Virus record (IMG/VR): IMGVR_UViG_3300036715_000875
Location: 1 to 64,000 of that record
From: a virus
Length of the DNA stretch: 64,000 bases
Strand: one strand, 5' to 3'
Shown: one piece after another, positions 14,527 to 25,634 of the stretch
Position numbering within the stretch: the stretch's first letter is position 1
Layout of the letters: each line of letters begins with the position of its first letter
Made by a program: the position numbers and the translations under genes
The notes under the pieces: model-generated
What the model saw: only the letters and a program-made list of their open reading frames with translations
What the model was told of the DNA's origin: nothing
The model's database searches: none

Positions 14527-17500
14527 TGGAGTTTAATGCCAGAGACCTAATAGGTCAAATTATGGGAATAAAGAATGCCCAAGACGCTACCCAAGTTAGA
14601 GCAAGACTTAATAGTCTTAAAGGCAAAGTTACAGATACTCAGTATAATCAATTAACTAACGCATTAGAGTCAAAAACTAAAAATATGCCAAGTAACCCTA
14701 TAGGTAGACAGAGTAATGTAGACTTGAATAGCCTACAATGGGGAACTCCAAATATTGTTCAGCAAGCTAATGAGCTAAAGAGAAGTGCAGCTCTAGAGCA
14801 ATTAGCTCTAGATAAGCAAGTAGCTATGGATAATCTTATAGCTAAGACTACAGATCATGGCAGATCAATAACTCCAAATAAACCAAATAACTCTAGATAT
14901 AAGCCACTTAATCCAGCTGTAGCACCATATAGTACCTTAACTAAAGATACAAGTATATCTTGGGAAGTTAATGAGTTTTTAACTCGTTACTTTACTCAAA
15001 AGTCAGGGCTATCTGCAGATACTCAGTGGAAAGCGTTCGTTAGAGGTAGTAGTATGCCAAAGGGCATGCAGTACAATAGTAACTTAGAGCAACAGGTTCT
15101 TCAAGAGGTTAAAGCTTTAGAAGACCGCCTAGGTGGCTCAAATCAGGCAAAACAACACTTTAGTGGTATGTCATACCAGTCTACTGTGAGAGAAATCGAA
15201 GGTGTTAAAGTAGCTCTTAATACAGCTTTTTCTAATGATAAGAAGACTGCACTACTCTTCGCGCTAGATAAAGGCAATGAGGATACACTATCTAAGTCTT
15301 TAGCTCAGATGTTTAGCTTATATAAAGGCTTAGAAAAGATTGAAGTGGCTACTAAGTCAGGGGTTAAGACTTTTACACGAGATAGCAATATTATCTCTGG
15401 ACCTACTACTGATAATCTATTACAAGGTAAAGCTAAACTTGCGCAGAATGCTAATAGACTTAAGAAAGATCATATAGGTACAACAAACTATTATAAGCCA
15501 ACTCAAGCTGCAAAGACTACGTATGAGAATACTCAAGCAGAACTTCAGGCTATAGCACTTAAGCAACTTGAAGATCTATCTAAAACTGCAGTAGCTACTA
15601 TGCCAGTGGGAGTACTAGAAAAGTTTTTAGCTCATACCAAAGTAAAAGATTTAAAGAAGTATGGGTCATACTTTGGAGACCAGTTTAGTAAGTTAGCTCA
15701 GTATTCACTAAGTGATAATAATACTTTAAGTCAGACTTTATCCCCTGAGCAGGTTAAAAACATAAGACTAGCAACTGCTAGAAATCGTGCAGAAGAGTAT
15801 GCTGTACATGCTAGAGCAGCTCAGAAGCAAACTGTTAACCTAGGTAGTGAACTAGGGGTAAGTAAAAAGGCTATTATCACTGAGGCGAGTAAAAACCTTG
15901 GGCGAGATACTACAAAGCATCTAGAAGCACTACACGCTATTAACTCATTTTTTACAGAGTCTAAGCATGATGCTATAGCCTATGCTAGACAAACTGGAAG
16001 TAAAGAAACAAATCCTCAAGCCCTCTTTGATAAAAAGTATCCTGAGCGTATTGGGTTCTTAGACCTAATGAAAAGTTCAAGGCCAGAGGTTTATAAGTCT
16101 GCGGTATCAATGCTAATGGCAAATAAAAATAATAGAACTTGGTTAGAGTCGAGAGGCTTATTAGCTGAGAATACAGCTAACCCAATTCTTAACCTTAAGG
16201 GACTTGTACAAGAGAAGTTTACTAGAGTATTAGCTAGATCAATTTCTGATAATCCAAATTCTATAGATGGTAGAATGGACCCAGAGCTATTAAACTTATT
16301 ATCAAGTAAAGCACTAGGCCATGCTAATAAGATATTTGAGAGTGAACGTAATGTAGCTTCTCCAGTTGGAGCACTAGCTGTAAAGAAATTTGAGGGCCGT
16401 TTAATAGATAACCTTAATGATATGGTAGAAGGCCAGAAATTTGCTAAGGTGTATAACTCTGCAGGGTTCACACAAGTTGTTAATAAAACTCTAATGGGTG
16501 ATATTGACCTAGGTGATACAGTAGCCAATAGGGCTGAGCAGCAAGAAAAACTTCAGCAAGAGAGTTCTAGAATTTTTAGTGACATGATTAAAAATCATGA
16601 GGGTAAAGTTAAAGTTCAAGCTCTAGAGCAAATGAAGCAACAAGCTCATGAGCAGGCTATGTTTAACCTAGGCCTCGACTCTGACGGTATGCAGATTGAA
16701 ACCTTAAGTCTTAAGGAAAAATTCTTTGGTGCTCAATCTCAAGTTAATATTGGAAAACTGCTTAAAGCTAAGAATCTAGATAAAGTTAACTCAAGTAAAT
16801 TATCAGAGTTTGATCAACTACAGATAAAGATGGCCAAAGGTACAATGACTATTGAAGACCATAAGAATCTTATGGATACTGCAGCTGCACTTGGTATAGG
16901 TAATTCTAGTAATTTTGGCTCTATTGGTGGACTTCAGAAGATAATTAAAGGGCTTAGAGAAGGCCAGTATGAGTTTAACGCTTTAACTGTTGAGGGTAAG
17001 GCTGATCTTAGTTCTCCTAGAATTCATATTAGTAAAGAACTTCGTAAGAGTATTCTAGAAGGCTTTTCTTCTGACCCTAAGATTAATAAGCAACAACTAG
17101 CGGAGTATAATAAACTTGGATTATATAATGAAGTAGATGGAAGACTTGAAGTGTCTAAGATTATGAAGACAGCTTCTGAGTCAACTCTTATGATGGTTAA
17201 AGGGTCTCCAGAGGATAAAAAGACTAGACAGTACTTAACTGAGTATTTTGCTGGGTTAGATGTAGATCAACTTACAGTTGGAGAAAAGAAAAGAGCTGTA
17301 GCTATCCATACAGCATTAGCTAGTGGTGCAGCTGTAACTCAAAAGATGGTAGATATTAGAAAAAATGCTCAAGTAAAAGCTGACCCTCATAATATGATTG
17401 AAAATATGTATAATACTCTTAGCTTAGACCCTAAGAACGCGCAGTATACAACACTAAAAGCCTCACAACATAGTATTCTTAGAAAGAAGTCTGAGCTTAC

Positions 17501-20500
17501 CGATCAAGCGTTACAAAATATGCTTAAGTATGATTCAGTTAAGCAATTTTATAATAACCCAGAAGTAGCCGGTAAAGTTGATGGGTTCTACGCAAGTGTA
17601 CCAGTAGATGGAGCAGAGACTAACAAACTAATATCACGCTTAGGTGAGTTTGGAACTTTAGAGACAAGTAAGTTGAGAGACTTTAGAGGTATGAAGCTAA
17701 ATGATAAACTTAACCTAGTTGGTAAGGCTTTACATATAAAGTACCTAGATAGTCTAGGCACAGATGCTAATGGTAATAAGGTACATACAGCTAGATCAAT
17801 AGCATACTCTTCAGCTATGAATAAACTATCAGGAGATATAGCGTCTCTAACTAGTGGTCAAGTAGGCCGTACAGCAAAGCTTGATATAGTTAGTAAGCTA
17901 CGAGGCACCCCAGTAGCAAGCTTAGTATCCCAAAAGTACTTAGAGAATGAGATGGCTAATACAATAGCGTTTGCTCATTTAAACACTGGAGGAGACCGTA
18001 AGTTCCAGTTAGGGGATATAGTTGATGACTTATCTAAGGCAAGACTAAAAGCAGAAGCCCTAACTAACATAGAGCGTGACTTTGGTATACATAGAGAGGG
18101 TCTTGGAGCAGTTCAGTACCCATTTAAAGCATTAGCTGGACAAGGTACAACTGAGTTGAGAGCTTCTAGACTTAGTATGTTAGACTCACTTAGTAATGCA
18201 AGCCCTCTGGGTGGGCAGTTCTATGATAGTATAGACTTAGACCCAGGCGCATTAGGCTATGTAGCTAAAAGCACTAGGGAGGTAGCTATTAATAATCATA
18301 AGAGAAACCTAGCTACCTCAGCCCTTATGAAGGGTAGACAAGTAGAACTACCTTCTGAAGAACCTAGGCTAAGACCATTCATAAGAGCAGCTAGAGAAGG
18401 TAAAGTTAAGTTCTCAGCAACTGATCTACTAGAACTAGCTAAGCATGTACCATTCTTACGCTTAGCTACTGGAGGAAAGATTCCAGGTAAAGGCCATGTT
18501 GATGAAGTTCCTGCGCTATTAATGAAAGGTGAAATGGTAGTTGATAGAGCTACTACAGAGAGTTTAGGGATTCATACAAATAGCGATTATAAAAGATTTA
18601 AGCAAGCAATAGCTAATGGTAAAGTCAAACACTTTGCAGAGGGTGGTATGACAGATGAGGAGAAGCAAAAAATTCAAGATGCACTACTATCTCAAGGCAT
18701 TAGCCTAGAGTCAGCAGCTAAGATTCTAGAAAGTAGTGTTGGTAAGGCTCCTGGGGCTCGCCTAGGAGAGTCAGTACTAAGTCTAGGAGATGAACCTGAG
18801 TATAACCATACTCCTGCGGCAGTTGCTGTAGATAATGGAGTTAAGCCAAAAGCTCCTAGTGCATTGAAAGCTATTAATACTGATACCATAGCTAAAAAGA
18901 CTGAGAGTGCGAATGCTTTTAGGGAACTAACTAACCAGCTTAAACGAGGAACAATACTTGACGCTGCAACAATGCTTAGCCCTAAGAATCTTCTAGAACT
19001 AGAACAAGCTCATGGTTCAGGCTTTGTAAGTAAGCTGAAACCTTACCAAGAGTTAGTAGCTAATAGTGGTAGCTTATCTAAGGTAGACTCAATTGAGTCT
19101 ATATTATCAGTTAATAACTCTTCATCTTTAGGGGCAGATCAAGCGGCAATACTTAAGAAGATTAGTAGTAGTAAAGCGCAGACTCTTAATATAAAAGAGA
19201 GAACTGACTCAGCTAATGCAGACTTTGTTAGTAACATGAATAATACGGCTATGAATGAGTTAGCTGAAATGTGGAAAGACCCTCGTAAAGCTAAGAACAT
19301 GATGAGTAGAGTTCTAGAGGCTGAGACAACAGCTACTAATCCTAAGACAGTTAAAAATGTCTCTGATATGAAAGTAAAGATGACTGAGCTAATGCTAGGT
19401 TCATCTTATGGTGAAGTAACAGACGCTTTAAGAAAAGGTGATACTAGCACACTATCACCTTTAGGTAGAGCCGCTCTTGATGGACTATCATCTAACTCAC
19501 AGCAGTTACAAGACTTTAAGAAAGTAGCTACTCCAGATATAGCTGAAGGTGTGCATAAGTATTCTGGAGCCAAAGATGATGGGCTAACAAACGCTATGAA
19601 GCTTGTTAATAATAACTTAACTGAGGTGTCTAAGATTCTTAGAACTGAGGCTAAGCCAATAACTAATAGAGCTGAGTTTAACCAGTTTATAGGCGAGGTT
19701 CTTAAGAATAATGCTGATGGAGGTTTCACTGCAGCTAATGTTGATGGTGGAGCTAAAGGGGCAGCAAAAGCTAAAGATATGTTTAATACTCTAAAAGGTG
19801 GTATTGATAAGAATCAAGACTTTGACTCTTACCACTCTATGGGTGAAATGGGTAGACAAGCAGAGTCTGTACAGCGAATCAAAGAGTCATCACAAATGCG
19901 ATGGGCGAACTTTAAAGACTTAATGGTACAAAATACAGCCTTCGCAGCTTCATATGCAGTACTTGGTGGGGCTACTAGTTCAATAGTTGGAGCTACTCAG
20001 TTTATAGTTAATCTTGATGAGAAGATGAAAAACTTACAAGCTATTACAGGGTCCACTACTCCTGAAGTAGCTAAGATGGCAAGTACTATTAAAGAGGTAT
20101 CAACTCAAACTAAGTTCTCAGCTGGAGAGATTGCTGATGCGGCAACAGTTCTAGGGCAAGCTGGGTTTAGTGCGCAAGATATTTCAGAGTCTCTTGGTGG
20201 GGTTGTTAAGCTAGCAACAGCTACAGGGTCCAGCCTAGATGAGGCTACACAAACATTAACATCAGCCCTAACAATTTGGGATGCTCCTATGAAGGCCTCA
20301 GAGAGCTATGCTAATGAGTTTACAGCAGCAATCAATAAGTCTAAGCTTGATATTAACTCTCTAGGTATGGCATTACAGTATTCAGGTAGTATTGCTGCTG
20401 AAGGTGGTATACCTGTAGAAGACCTTGTAACTGTTACATCTCTAATGAAAGATGCGGGGGTTAAGTCAGCATCAACTTCTGGGACAGGCCAGCGATTAGT

Positions 20501-23500
20501 CTATAGTGATATTTTAGCCCCGTCGTCTAAGTTCACTAAGTCTCTAGCTCAAGTAGGTATAACTAAGAAACAAATGGGTGAAAAGTTTGATGAAGAAGGC
20601 GTACTTGGTGTCTTGAAGCTGATGCGTGATGAAGGGTATGGCTTTGGGCAAGCAACCTCTGGTATGGAAGTTCGTGAGAAGTCCGCCTACTTAACAGTAG
20701 CGGGGCAACTTGATAGAGCTAGTAACTTTAGATCAAGTATTATGGGGACTAATGCAGCTGGAGACGCTAATAAGGTTCAAATGTCTTCTCTAGCTAATCA
20801 AACTAAAAATATGTTTAACTCTTGGGGTATTGCACTAGATACTATGGCTGGAGATAAGTTATCCTCTGTTGGAAGATTCTTTGAAGCTATTACATATTCT
20901 CCAAATAAGACTAATAACTTACAAGTTGGAGCAGGAGTAGACTACTATAAAGAGACCCAAGATGGGATTAATGGAGGAAACTCTGGAGTAGGCGGAGCAA
21001 TTATTGGGGGACTAGCTATAGGTGGAGCTGGATATGCCTTACATAAGTTTGCTAAGAATAACCCAGGTGGAGGCCTAGGTAAGATAGGGAGTAAACTCTA
21101 CTCTCCTCCTATAGAAGGTGGAGGGTTTAAAACCGCTTCAGGTGGGTTCTTTGGTGGGGCAGTAGATAAATTTAAAGGCTTATCAGTAGGGGCAAAAGCA
21201 GGTGGAGCCTTAGGTATATTAGAGACTGGGTATAACTTAGTTCAAGCTAGTCAGTCTAAAACACCAGTTAGAACATTTATTCAGGATATGATGCCAACCT
21301 TAATAGGCATAGCTACTGCGGCTATAGCAGCCCCTCTTCTAGGCTTAGGAGCAGTTGCAGCTGGGGGTGTAGGAATCGGTGCAAGTTTATTAGGTGGGTC
21401 AGCTCTTAAAGGTAGTACTGATAAGGCTGTTGATAAAGTAGGTAATTTCTTTGGGACAGACTGGGGCAAGCCAACAGGTAACGAAATTCTACAAGACGCT
21501 GGAGCTCGGTTAGCGGGAAGTAAGTCTACTCTTAGTGACTTATATAAATACGAGAACGCTGTAGGTAAGGCAAAAAATAACCCTTTAAGAGATGGTAAAG
21601 ACGCTACAGAGGCAGATAAGGCTATTACTAGGTCTAATATAACTAAGCAGGGGTTACAATTTAATGAGTCATTTAAGGCTGAAATAGACCAGCTAGAGAA
21701 AGCAACTGGCCAAGTAACAGACTTCTCTAATGCAGGAAGTGCTGATGAGTTACAGAGCCAGCTTAAAAGCTTTAGAAAAAGCTTTAAAGAGAATATAGTA
21801 GTCAAGTCATTTAAACCTATGATGGAAGCTTTAGAAAAGACTTCAGCAACACCTATAGAAGACCTTACAGGTAAAACTGTAGGAGATGCTACTAAAGCTG
21901 CAGAGAGTAAGATAGGCTCTACACTTGCTAACTTAGCAACAGTAGCACCTGAGTTGCTTCTAGCTCAAGGTAAAGAACTAGATAAGGTAACTAGAAAGTA
22001 TTTTGCTGGAGCTCTTAAACAGGATACTAAGCTACTCCAAGATAAGCTAGCTGGAGAAGTCTCTAGTGGTGAGATAACTAAAACTGAGAGTGGTGCTAAG
22101 TATATTAAGGAAAAAGCAAAGCTAACGAATGAAAATACTAAGCGTGAAAAAGCAGTACTTGATAGTAGACGATCTGAAGCATTGACAGGGTATGTTAATC
22201 TTAACTCTTCAGATGAGGTAATGAAGTATGTAGCTGACTTGAAAGGAAACACTGCAAAAGGGGCTATTAGAACAAAAGCTGAAGTAGCAGATAATAAGTT
22301 CACACAAGCTGAGTTTGCTAGTATTGAAAAAGGTTCAGCTACTCAGTACCAAAGACATAGAGAAGAAGAGACTGGGATAGATAAGATTAAAGCTCAGGTT
22401 GTTGAGTTAGTGAATCAGACAGATGAGATTAACCAAGCGTTTAAAAGTTTCTACAAAGATACTATATCTCAAGTTGGCCAGCAAGCAGTAGACCTAGGAA
22501 GAAAGTTTGGTAATACCATGCTTAAGGAAGCTTCAAACCTTGGTAATAGCAATTGGGGTGATACAGCTGGGCTACAACATACTCTAGGGAGTATGGCAGT
22601 AAATGGCCTAAATGAAAAGTATATGAAAACTAGCCCAACAGACCTTGAGTCTAAGAGTGTTATTAGCCTACTTAATAAAAATATTAAGTTTAATACTCTT
22701 GGAGCTTTACAAGCCGGAGGAAATCAAGCTGGAGCTAAAGAGTTTAATGCTATGCTAGCAGCTGAGCCAATTGCAGCAGCTATTGCAGATATGCCTTCTA
22801 CTCTTGAAGGTTTAATTAATAAGCATGGACAAGATCCATTTATGCTTAAGCAGTTTAATGCTAGAAAAGATGCCTTAGAGAATAATGGTATTAATAGAAA
22901 TGTTGATATTGATGCTCTTAAAGGACTAAGCTTCGAAAATATTCTGGCTATGTCAACTAAGCAGAAAGAATCTATAGTTGACCCGCTAGCTAAAAAGAAG
23001 ATGGAGACTAGTAAGAATTTTGAAATTTATCAGCTTGATGCTAAATATGCCTCAATCAAAGAAATGCAAATTGGTGGTAAGAATATTTCTGAAAATCAGT
23101 CTGAAAAAGGCTATGCTCTAAAAGAGAATCATAGGCAGTATGAGTTAGGAATAGCAGCATTCAATAGAAGTCAAGAGTTCCAAAAGACTCAGTTGATGAC
23201 AAACTATTCTAGAAATATAAGGGACTTTAGCGCTAGGATAGACTTCCAGCGCCAAGAAATGGGAATAGGTTTTGCTCAGTCACAAGCAGCAGCTCAAAGA
23301 CAATATGACTTCCAACAGACTATGATAAGGATGCAAGCTGGATGGGCAAAAGCTGATGCGTTAAAAGGGTCAGGAGATAGTAAAGATGATGCAGGTAAGA
23401 AGAGAGACTATGCTATCCAAGACCTAAACCTAAATACTAAGTATAAGACTGAGGATGTTAATAAAGACTTCTCTAGAACAGTAGCGCAGCTGAATACAAG

Positions 23501-25634
23501 CCTTACTAGACAGATAGATGGCATTGATAGAGCTATGCAGTTCTCTAGAGATATGTTTAACCGTAGTATGGATAAGCCAGTTAATCTTACCCTTAATCCA
23601 GCAGCCTTTTTAAAAGTTGCGGATAACTTGAATGATAATACTCTAGCTCTAGATGCCCATAAAGCAGAGCTAGGTGCTAATACTACAGCTATCCAGCAAT
23701 TAGTAGGTCTTCAGCAAACTAAAGAATCTTTAGTAAAAGACGCTTATAAGTATGCTTATAAAAGTGTAGGTGGCGCAGTAACTAATGAAGATGGGACCAC
23801 AAGTGCTAAGTTTACTGAGATGTATGATAAATATATGCAAAATAATAGTGGGCAGTTATTAGATACTGTATTGAATCAGGCAATGAATAAAACTTTCGCT
23901 GGTGCAGGCTTTGATGCAACTAAAGCTCTAACAGACTCTAACTATATTGCTCAGTCAGTTGCGAATCCTGGAGAATCAACTACCCCTGCAGGTATTATGC
24001 AAGGTAGCGGATACTCAGTAGAAGACTTTGTTAATGCCCTATTTAAGGATGGTAGTGGTGAAATCCACGTAACTACATCTCAAGGGGTAGTACTTGAAGC
24101 TCAAGGTAACTTGGCTGGAGCCTTATTTGATTTAGAGACTCAGATGGTAAGCTATCAGAATCAAATATCTGAGGTAGGTATAGCTTTCTCTCAGAATATG
24201 GAGGACGCTAGACTATCGCTTAAGTATTCTTTAGATGATATAGCTACCGCTTATCAAAGAGGTCTTGATGCTATCAATACAGCCTATGCTAGAGATATTG
24301 AACAAATTAGTGATTCTTTACAGCGCGCTATGGAAGCTATCTCTACTAACCTGGATAGACAGGCAGAGTCAGCTGCTTTACAACATCAGTTCCAAATGCA
24401 AGAGGCTGCTATACAGTTCCAGCAAGCTTTAGAAGCTCTATCTAGACAAGAGGCATTTAATAAAGCACAAATGGAGCAAGGGCTTAAAGATGCTCTTACT
24501 GACTTAGCATCAACAGCAGAGTTTAAACTTGGGGAATCGGCTATAAATAATGACCAGAATATAATTAGTATTAACGATCAGTTCGGCAGGCTTATAGAAA
24601 AGCTTGACTTACAAAAAGAAGAAAACATTAGAGCTCTTGAGCAACAGTATAATGATACTCTATCTAAAGTTATAATAGATGCCCAAATAATGCTAGAGAT
24701 GTTTAATAGATCATTAAAGGCTGCATTAACTGAGCAACTACCAGATCTAGCTTATGCAGTTAAGTCTATTGAAGGAGGGATAAATAAAGCTGCAACTGAA
24801 ATGGACTGGAAGTTTGCAGGGGCAATTAAAGCTATCTCTGAAGGCTGGGATAAGGCATTCAAAGATGATGCAACATCTAAGGCTATTAGAGAACTTGGTG
24901 GGGCTACTCTTAGATCAATAGTTGACTCTATGGGTAAAGACCAAGATACAACTATTAAGGATGTCTGGGCTAAGTATGATGAGCCTATTAAGAACGCCTT
25001 TAAAGCCTCATATGACTCATTAGCAACTAATGTACAAACAGCGGCTACTGAGTCAGGAAAGAAAATTGTAGAAGCGGCAGCTGTAGTTCAGCAAAACTCA
25101 GTAGCACTAGACCAAGCATTAACTAAATTAACCACTTTTGGTGAAGCTAGAAGCTCTGACTTAACAAATATGACAACAACGCTAGCTAGTTTAGCAAGCA
25201 CAACTATAAATGCTATGTCTACAATGGCTACACAAATAGCGGCTGCAAGAGATTCTATAGCTCGTGCAGCATCAGCTGGAACAGGATATAACACTGGAGG
25301 GGCAATACCAGGGTATGGTGGAGGAGACTCAGTCCCAGCTATGCTAGAACCTGGTGAGTATGTACTACGTAAAGAGGCTGTAAGGTCTTTAGGAATAGAC
25401 TATGTGGCTGGACTAAATAATTCAATAGTCGGGGCTAAGCTTGGTGATGGATTGTCATCAATATCTATCAAGAATGTAACAAGTTTACCAACGCAAGCCA
25501 CAGAGGCTAAAAGTGGTGATAGTAATATCTCAGTAGGTATTTCAGTTCATCCAGAGATGACTATTAGGTCTATCCAGGATAATATAGAAAAGATTGCTGA
25601 TGGGGTTCATAAAGTATTTCAGGAGTATATGTAA
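14526..25634 (+). CDS. Tape measure protein
   Basis: This 3702-residue protein fixes tail length and is ejected with the DNA. About residues 1798-2110 match the TP901-type tape-measure core (FKDLMVQNTAFAASYAVLGG, then TSTGTGQRL-like and VREKSAYLTVAG segments). Hydrophobic Gly/Ala stretches near residues 2152-2172 and 2258-2292 could span membrane during DNA entry. Long coiled-coil stretches (for example near 2880-3000 and 3210-3330) fill the rest. A module TGG-x-IPG-x-G followed by D-x-VPA and GE-x-V occurs twice, near residues 1315 and 3589; it is usually at the C-terminal end. At 0.15 nm per residue the tail would be about 550 nm. Confidence 0.93.
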   Translation: MEFNARDLIGQIMGIKNAQDATQVRARLNSLKGKVTDTQYNQLTNALESKTKNMPSNPIGRQSNVDLNSLQWGTPNIVQQANELKRSAALEQLALDKQVAMDNLIAKTTDHGRSITPNKPNNSRYKPLNPAVAPYSTLTKDTSISWEVNEFLTRYFTQKSGLSADTQWKAFVRGSSMPKGMQYNSNLEQQVLQEVKALEDRLGGSNQAKQHFSGMSYQSTVREIEGVKVALNTAFSNDKKTALLFALDKGNEDTLSKSLAQMFSLYKGLEKIEVATKSGVKTFTRDSNIISGPTTDNLLQGKAKLAQNANRLKKDHIGTTNYYKPTQAAKTTYENTQAELQAIALKQLEDLSKTAVATMPVGVLEKFLAHTKVKDLKKYGSYFGDQFSKLAQYSLSDNNTLSQTLSPEQVKNIRLATARNRAEEYAVHARAAQKQTVNLGSELGVSKKAIITEASKNLGRDTTKHLEALHAINSFFTESKHDAIAYARQTGSKETNPQALFDKKYPERIGFLDLMKSSRPEVYKSAVSMLMANKNNRTWLESRGLLAENTANPILNLKGLVQEKFTRVLARSISDNPNSIDGRMDPELLNLLSSKALGHANKIFESERNVASPVGALAVKKFEGRLIDNLNDMVEGQKFAKVYNSAGFTQVVNKTLMGDIDLGDTVANRAEQQEKLQQESSRIFSDMIKNHEGKVKVQALEQMKQQAHEQAMFNLGLDSDGMQIETLSLKEKFFGAQSQVNIGKLLKAKNLDKVNSSKLSEFDQLQIKMAKGTMTIEDHKNLMDTAAALGIGNSSNFGSIGGLQKIIKGLREGQYEFNALTVEGKADLSSPRIHISKELRKSILEGFSSDPKINKQQLAEYNKLGLYNEVDGRLEVSKIMKTASESTLMMVKGSPEDKKTRQYLTEYFAGLDVDQLTVGEKKRAVAIHTALASGAAVTQKMVDIRKNAQVKADPHNMIENMYNTLSLDPKNAQYTTLKASQHSILRKKSELTDQALQNMLKYDSVKQFYNNPEVAGKVDGFYASVPVDGAETNKLISRLGEFGTLETSKLRDFRGMKLNDKLNLVGKALHIKYLDSLGTDANGNKVHTARSIAYSSAMNKLSGDIASLTSGQVGRTAKLDIVSKLRGTPVASLVSQKYLENEMANTIAFAHLNTGGDRKFQLGDIVDDLSKARLKAEALTNIERDFGIHREGLGAVQYPFKALAGQGTTELRASRLSMLDSLSNASPLGGQFYDSIDLDPGALGYVAKSTREVAINNHKRNLATSALMKGRQVELPSEEPRLRPFIRAAREGKVKFSATDLLELAKHVPFLRLATGGKIPGKGHVDEVPALLMKGEMVVDRATTESLGIHTNSDYKRFKQAIANGKVKHFAEGGMTDEEKQKIQDALLSQGISLESAAKILESSVGKAPGARLGESVLSLGDEPEYNHTPAAVAVDNGVKPKAPSALKAINTDTIAKKTESANAFRELTNQLKRGTILDAATMLSPKNLLELEQAHGSGFVSKLKPYQELVANSGSLSKVDSIESILSVNNSSSLGADQAAILKKISSSKAQTLNIKERTDSANADFVSNMNNTAMNELAEMWKDPRKAKNMMSRVLEAETTATNPKTVKNVSDMKVKMTELMLGSSYGEVTDALRKGDTSTLSPLGRAALDGLSSNSQQLQDFKKVATPDIAEGVHKYSGAKDDGLTNAMKLVNNNLTEVSKILRTEAKPITNRAEFNQFIGEVLKNNADGGFTAANVDGGAKGAAKAKDMFNTLKGGIDKNQDFDSYHSMGEMGRQAESVQRIKESSQMRWANFKDLMVQNTAFAASYAVLGGATSSIVGATQFIVNLDEKMKNLQAITGSTTPEVAKMASTIKEVSTQTKFSAGEIADAATVLGQAGFSAQDISESLGGVVKLATATGSSLDEATQTLTSALTIWDAPMKASESYANEFTAAINKSKLDINSLGMALQYSGSIAAEGGIPVEDLVTVTSLMKDAGVKSASTSGTGQRLVYSDILAPSSKFTKSLAQVGITKKQMGEKFDEEGVLGVLKLMRDEGYGFGQATSGMEVREKSAYLTVAGQLDRASNFRSSIMGTNAAGDANKVQMSSLANQTKNMFNSWGIALDTMAGDKLSSVGRFFEAITYSPNKTNNLQVGAGVDYYKETQDGINGGNSGVGGAIIGGLAIGGAGYALHKFAKNNPGGGLGKIGSKLYSPPIEGGGFKTASGGFFGGAVDKFKGLSVGAKAGGALGILETGYNLVQASQSKTPVRTFIQDMMPTLIGIATAAIAAPLLGLGAVAAGGVGIGASLLGGSALKGSTDKAVDKVGNFFGTDWGKPTGNEILQDAGARLAGSKSTLSDLYKYENAVGKAKNNPLRDGKDATEADKAITRSNITKQGLQFNESFKAEIDQLEKATGQVTDFSNAGSADELQSQLKSFRKSFKENIVVKSFKPMMEALEKTSATPIEDLTGKTVGDATKAAESKIGSTLANLATVAPELLLAQGKELDKVTRKYFAGALKQDTKLLQDKLAGEVSSGEITKTESGAKYIKEKAKLTNENTKREKAVLDSRRSEALTGYVNLNSSDEVMKYVADLKGNTAKGAIRTKAEVADNKFTQAEFASIEKGSATQYQRHREEETGIDKIKAQVVELVNQTDEINQAFKSFYKDTISQVGQQAVDLGRKFGNTMLKEASNLGNSNWGDTAGLQHTLGSMAVNGLNEKYMKTSPTDLESKSVISLLNKNIKFNTLGALQAGGNQAGAKEFNAMLAAEPIAAAIADMPSTLEGLINKHGQDPFMLKQFNARKDALENNGINRNVDIDALKGLSFENILAMSTKQKESIVDPLAKKKMETSKNFEIYQLDAKYASIKEMQIGGKNISENQSEKGYALKENHRQYELGIAAFNRSQEFQKTQLMTNYSRNIRDFSARIDFQRQEMGIGFAQSQAAAQRQYDFQQTMIRMQAGWAKADALKGSGDSKDDAGKKRDYAIQDLNLNTKYKTEDVNKDFSRTVAQLNTSLTRQIDGIDRAMQFSRDMFNRSMDKPVNLTLNPAAFLKVADNLNDNTLALDAHKAELGANTTAIQQLVGLQQTKESLVKDAYKYAYKSVGGAVTNEDGTTSAKFTEMYDKYMQNNSGQLLDTVLNQAMNKTFAGAGFDATKALTDSNYIAQSVANPGESTTPAGIMQGSGYSVEDFVNALFKDGSGEIHVTTSQGVVLEAQGNLAGALFDLETQMVSYQNQISEVGIAFSQNMEDARLSLKYSLDDIATAYQRGLDAINTAYARDIEQISDSLQRAMEAISTNLDRQAESAALQHQFQMQEAAIQFQQALEALSRQEAFNKAQMEQGLKDALTDLASTAEFKLGESAINNDQNIISINDQFGRLIEKLDLQKEENIRALEQQYNDTLSKVIIDAQIMLEMFNRSLKAALTEQLPDLAYAVKSIEGGINKAATEMDWKFAGAIKAISEGWDKAFKDDATSKAIRELGGATLRSIVDSMGKDQDTTIKDVWAKYDEPIKNAFKASYDSLATNVQTAATESGKKIVEAAAVVQQNSVALDQALTKLTTFGEARSSDLTNMTTTLASLASTTINAMSTMATQIAAARDSIARAASAGTGYNTGGAIPGYGGGDSVPAMLEPGEYVLRKEAVRSLGIDYVAGLNNSIVGAKLGDGLSSISIKNVTSLPTQATEAKSGDSNISVGISVHPEMTIRSIQDNIEKIADGVHKVFQEYM

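Noticed and set aside
16091-16528. 145-codon minus-strand frame inside the tape measure gene
   Set aside because: It is a shadow of the long coding frame with no ribosome binding site; similar shadows occur throughout the tape measure.
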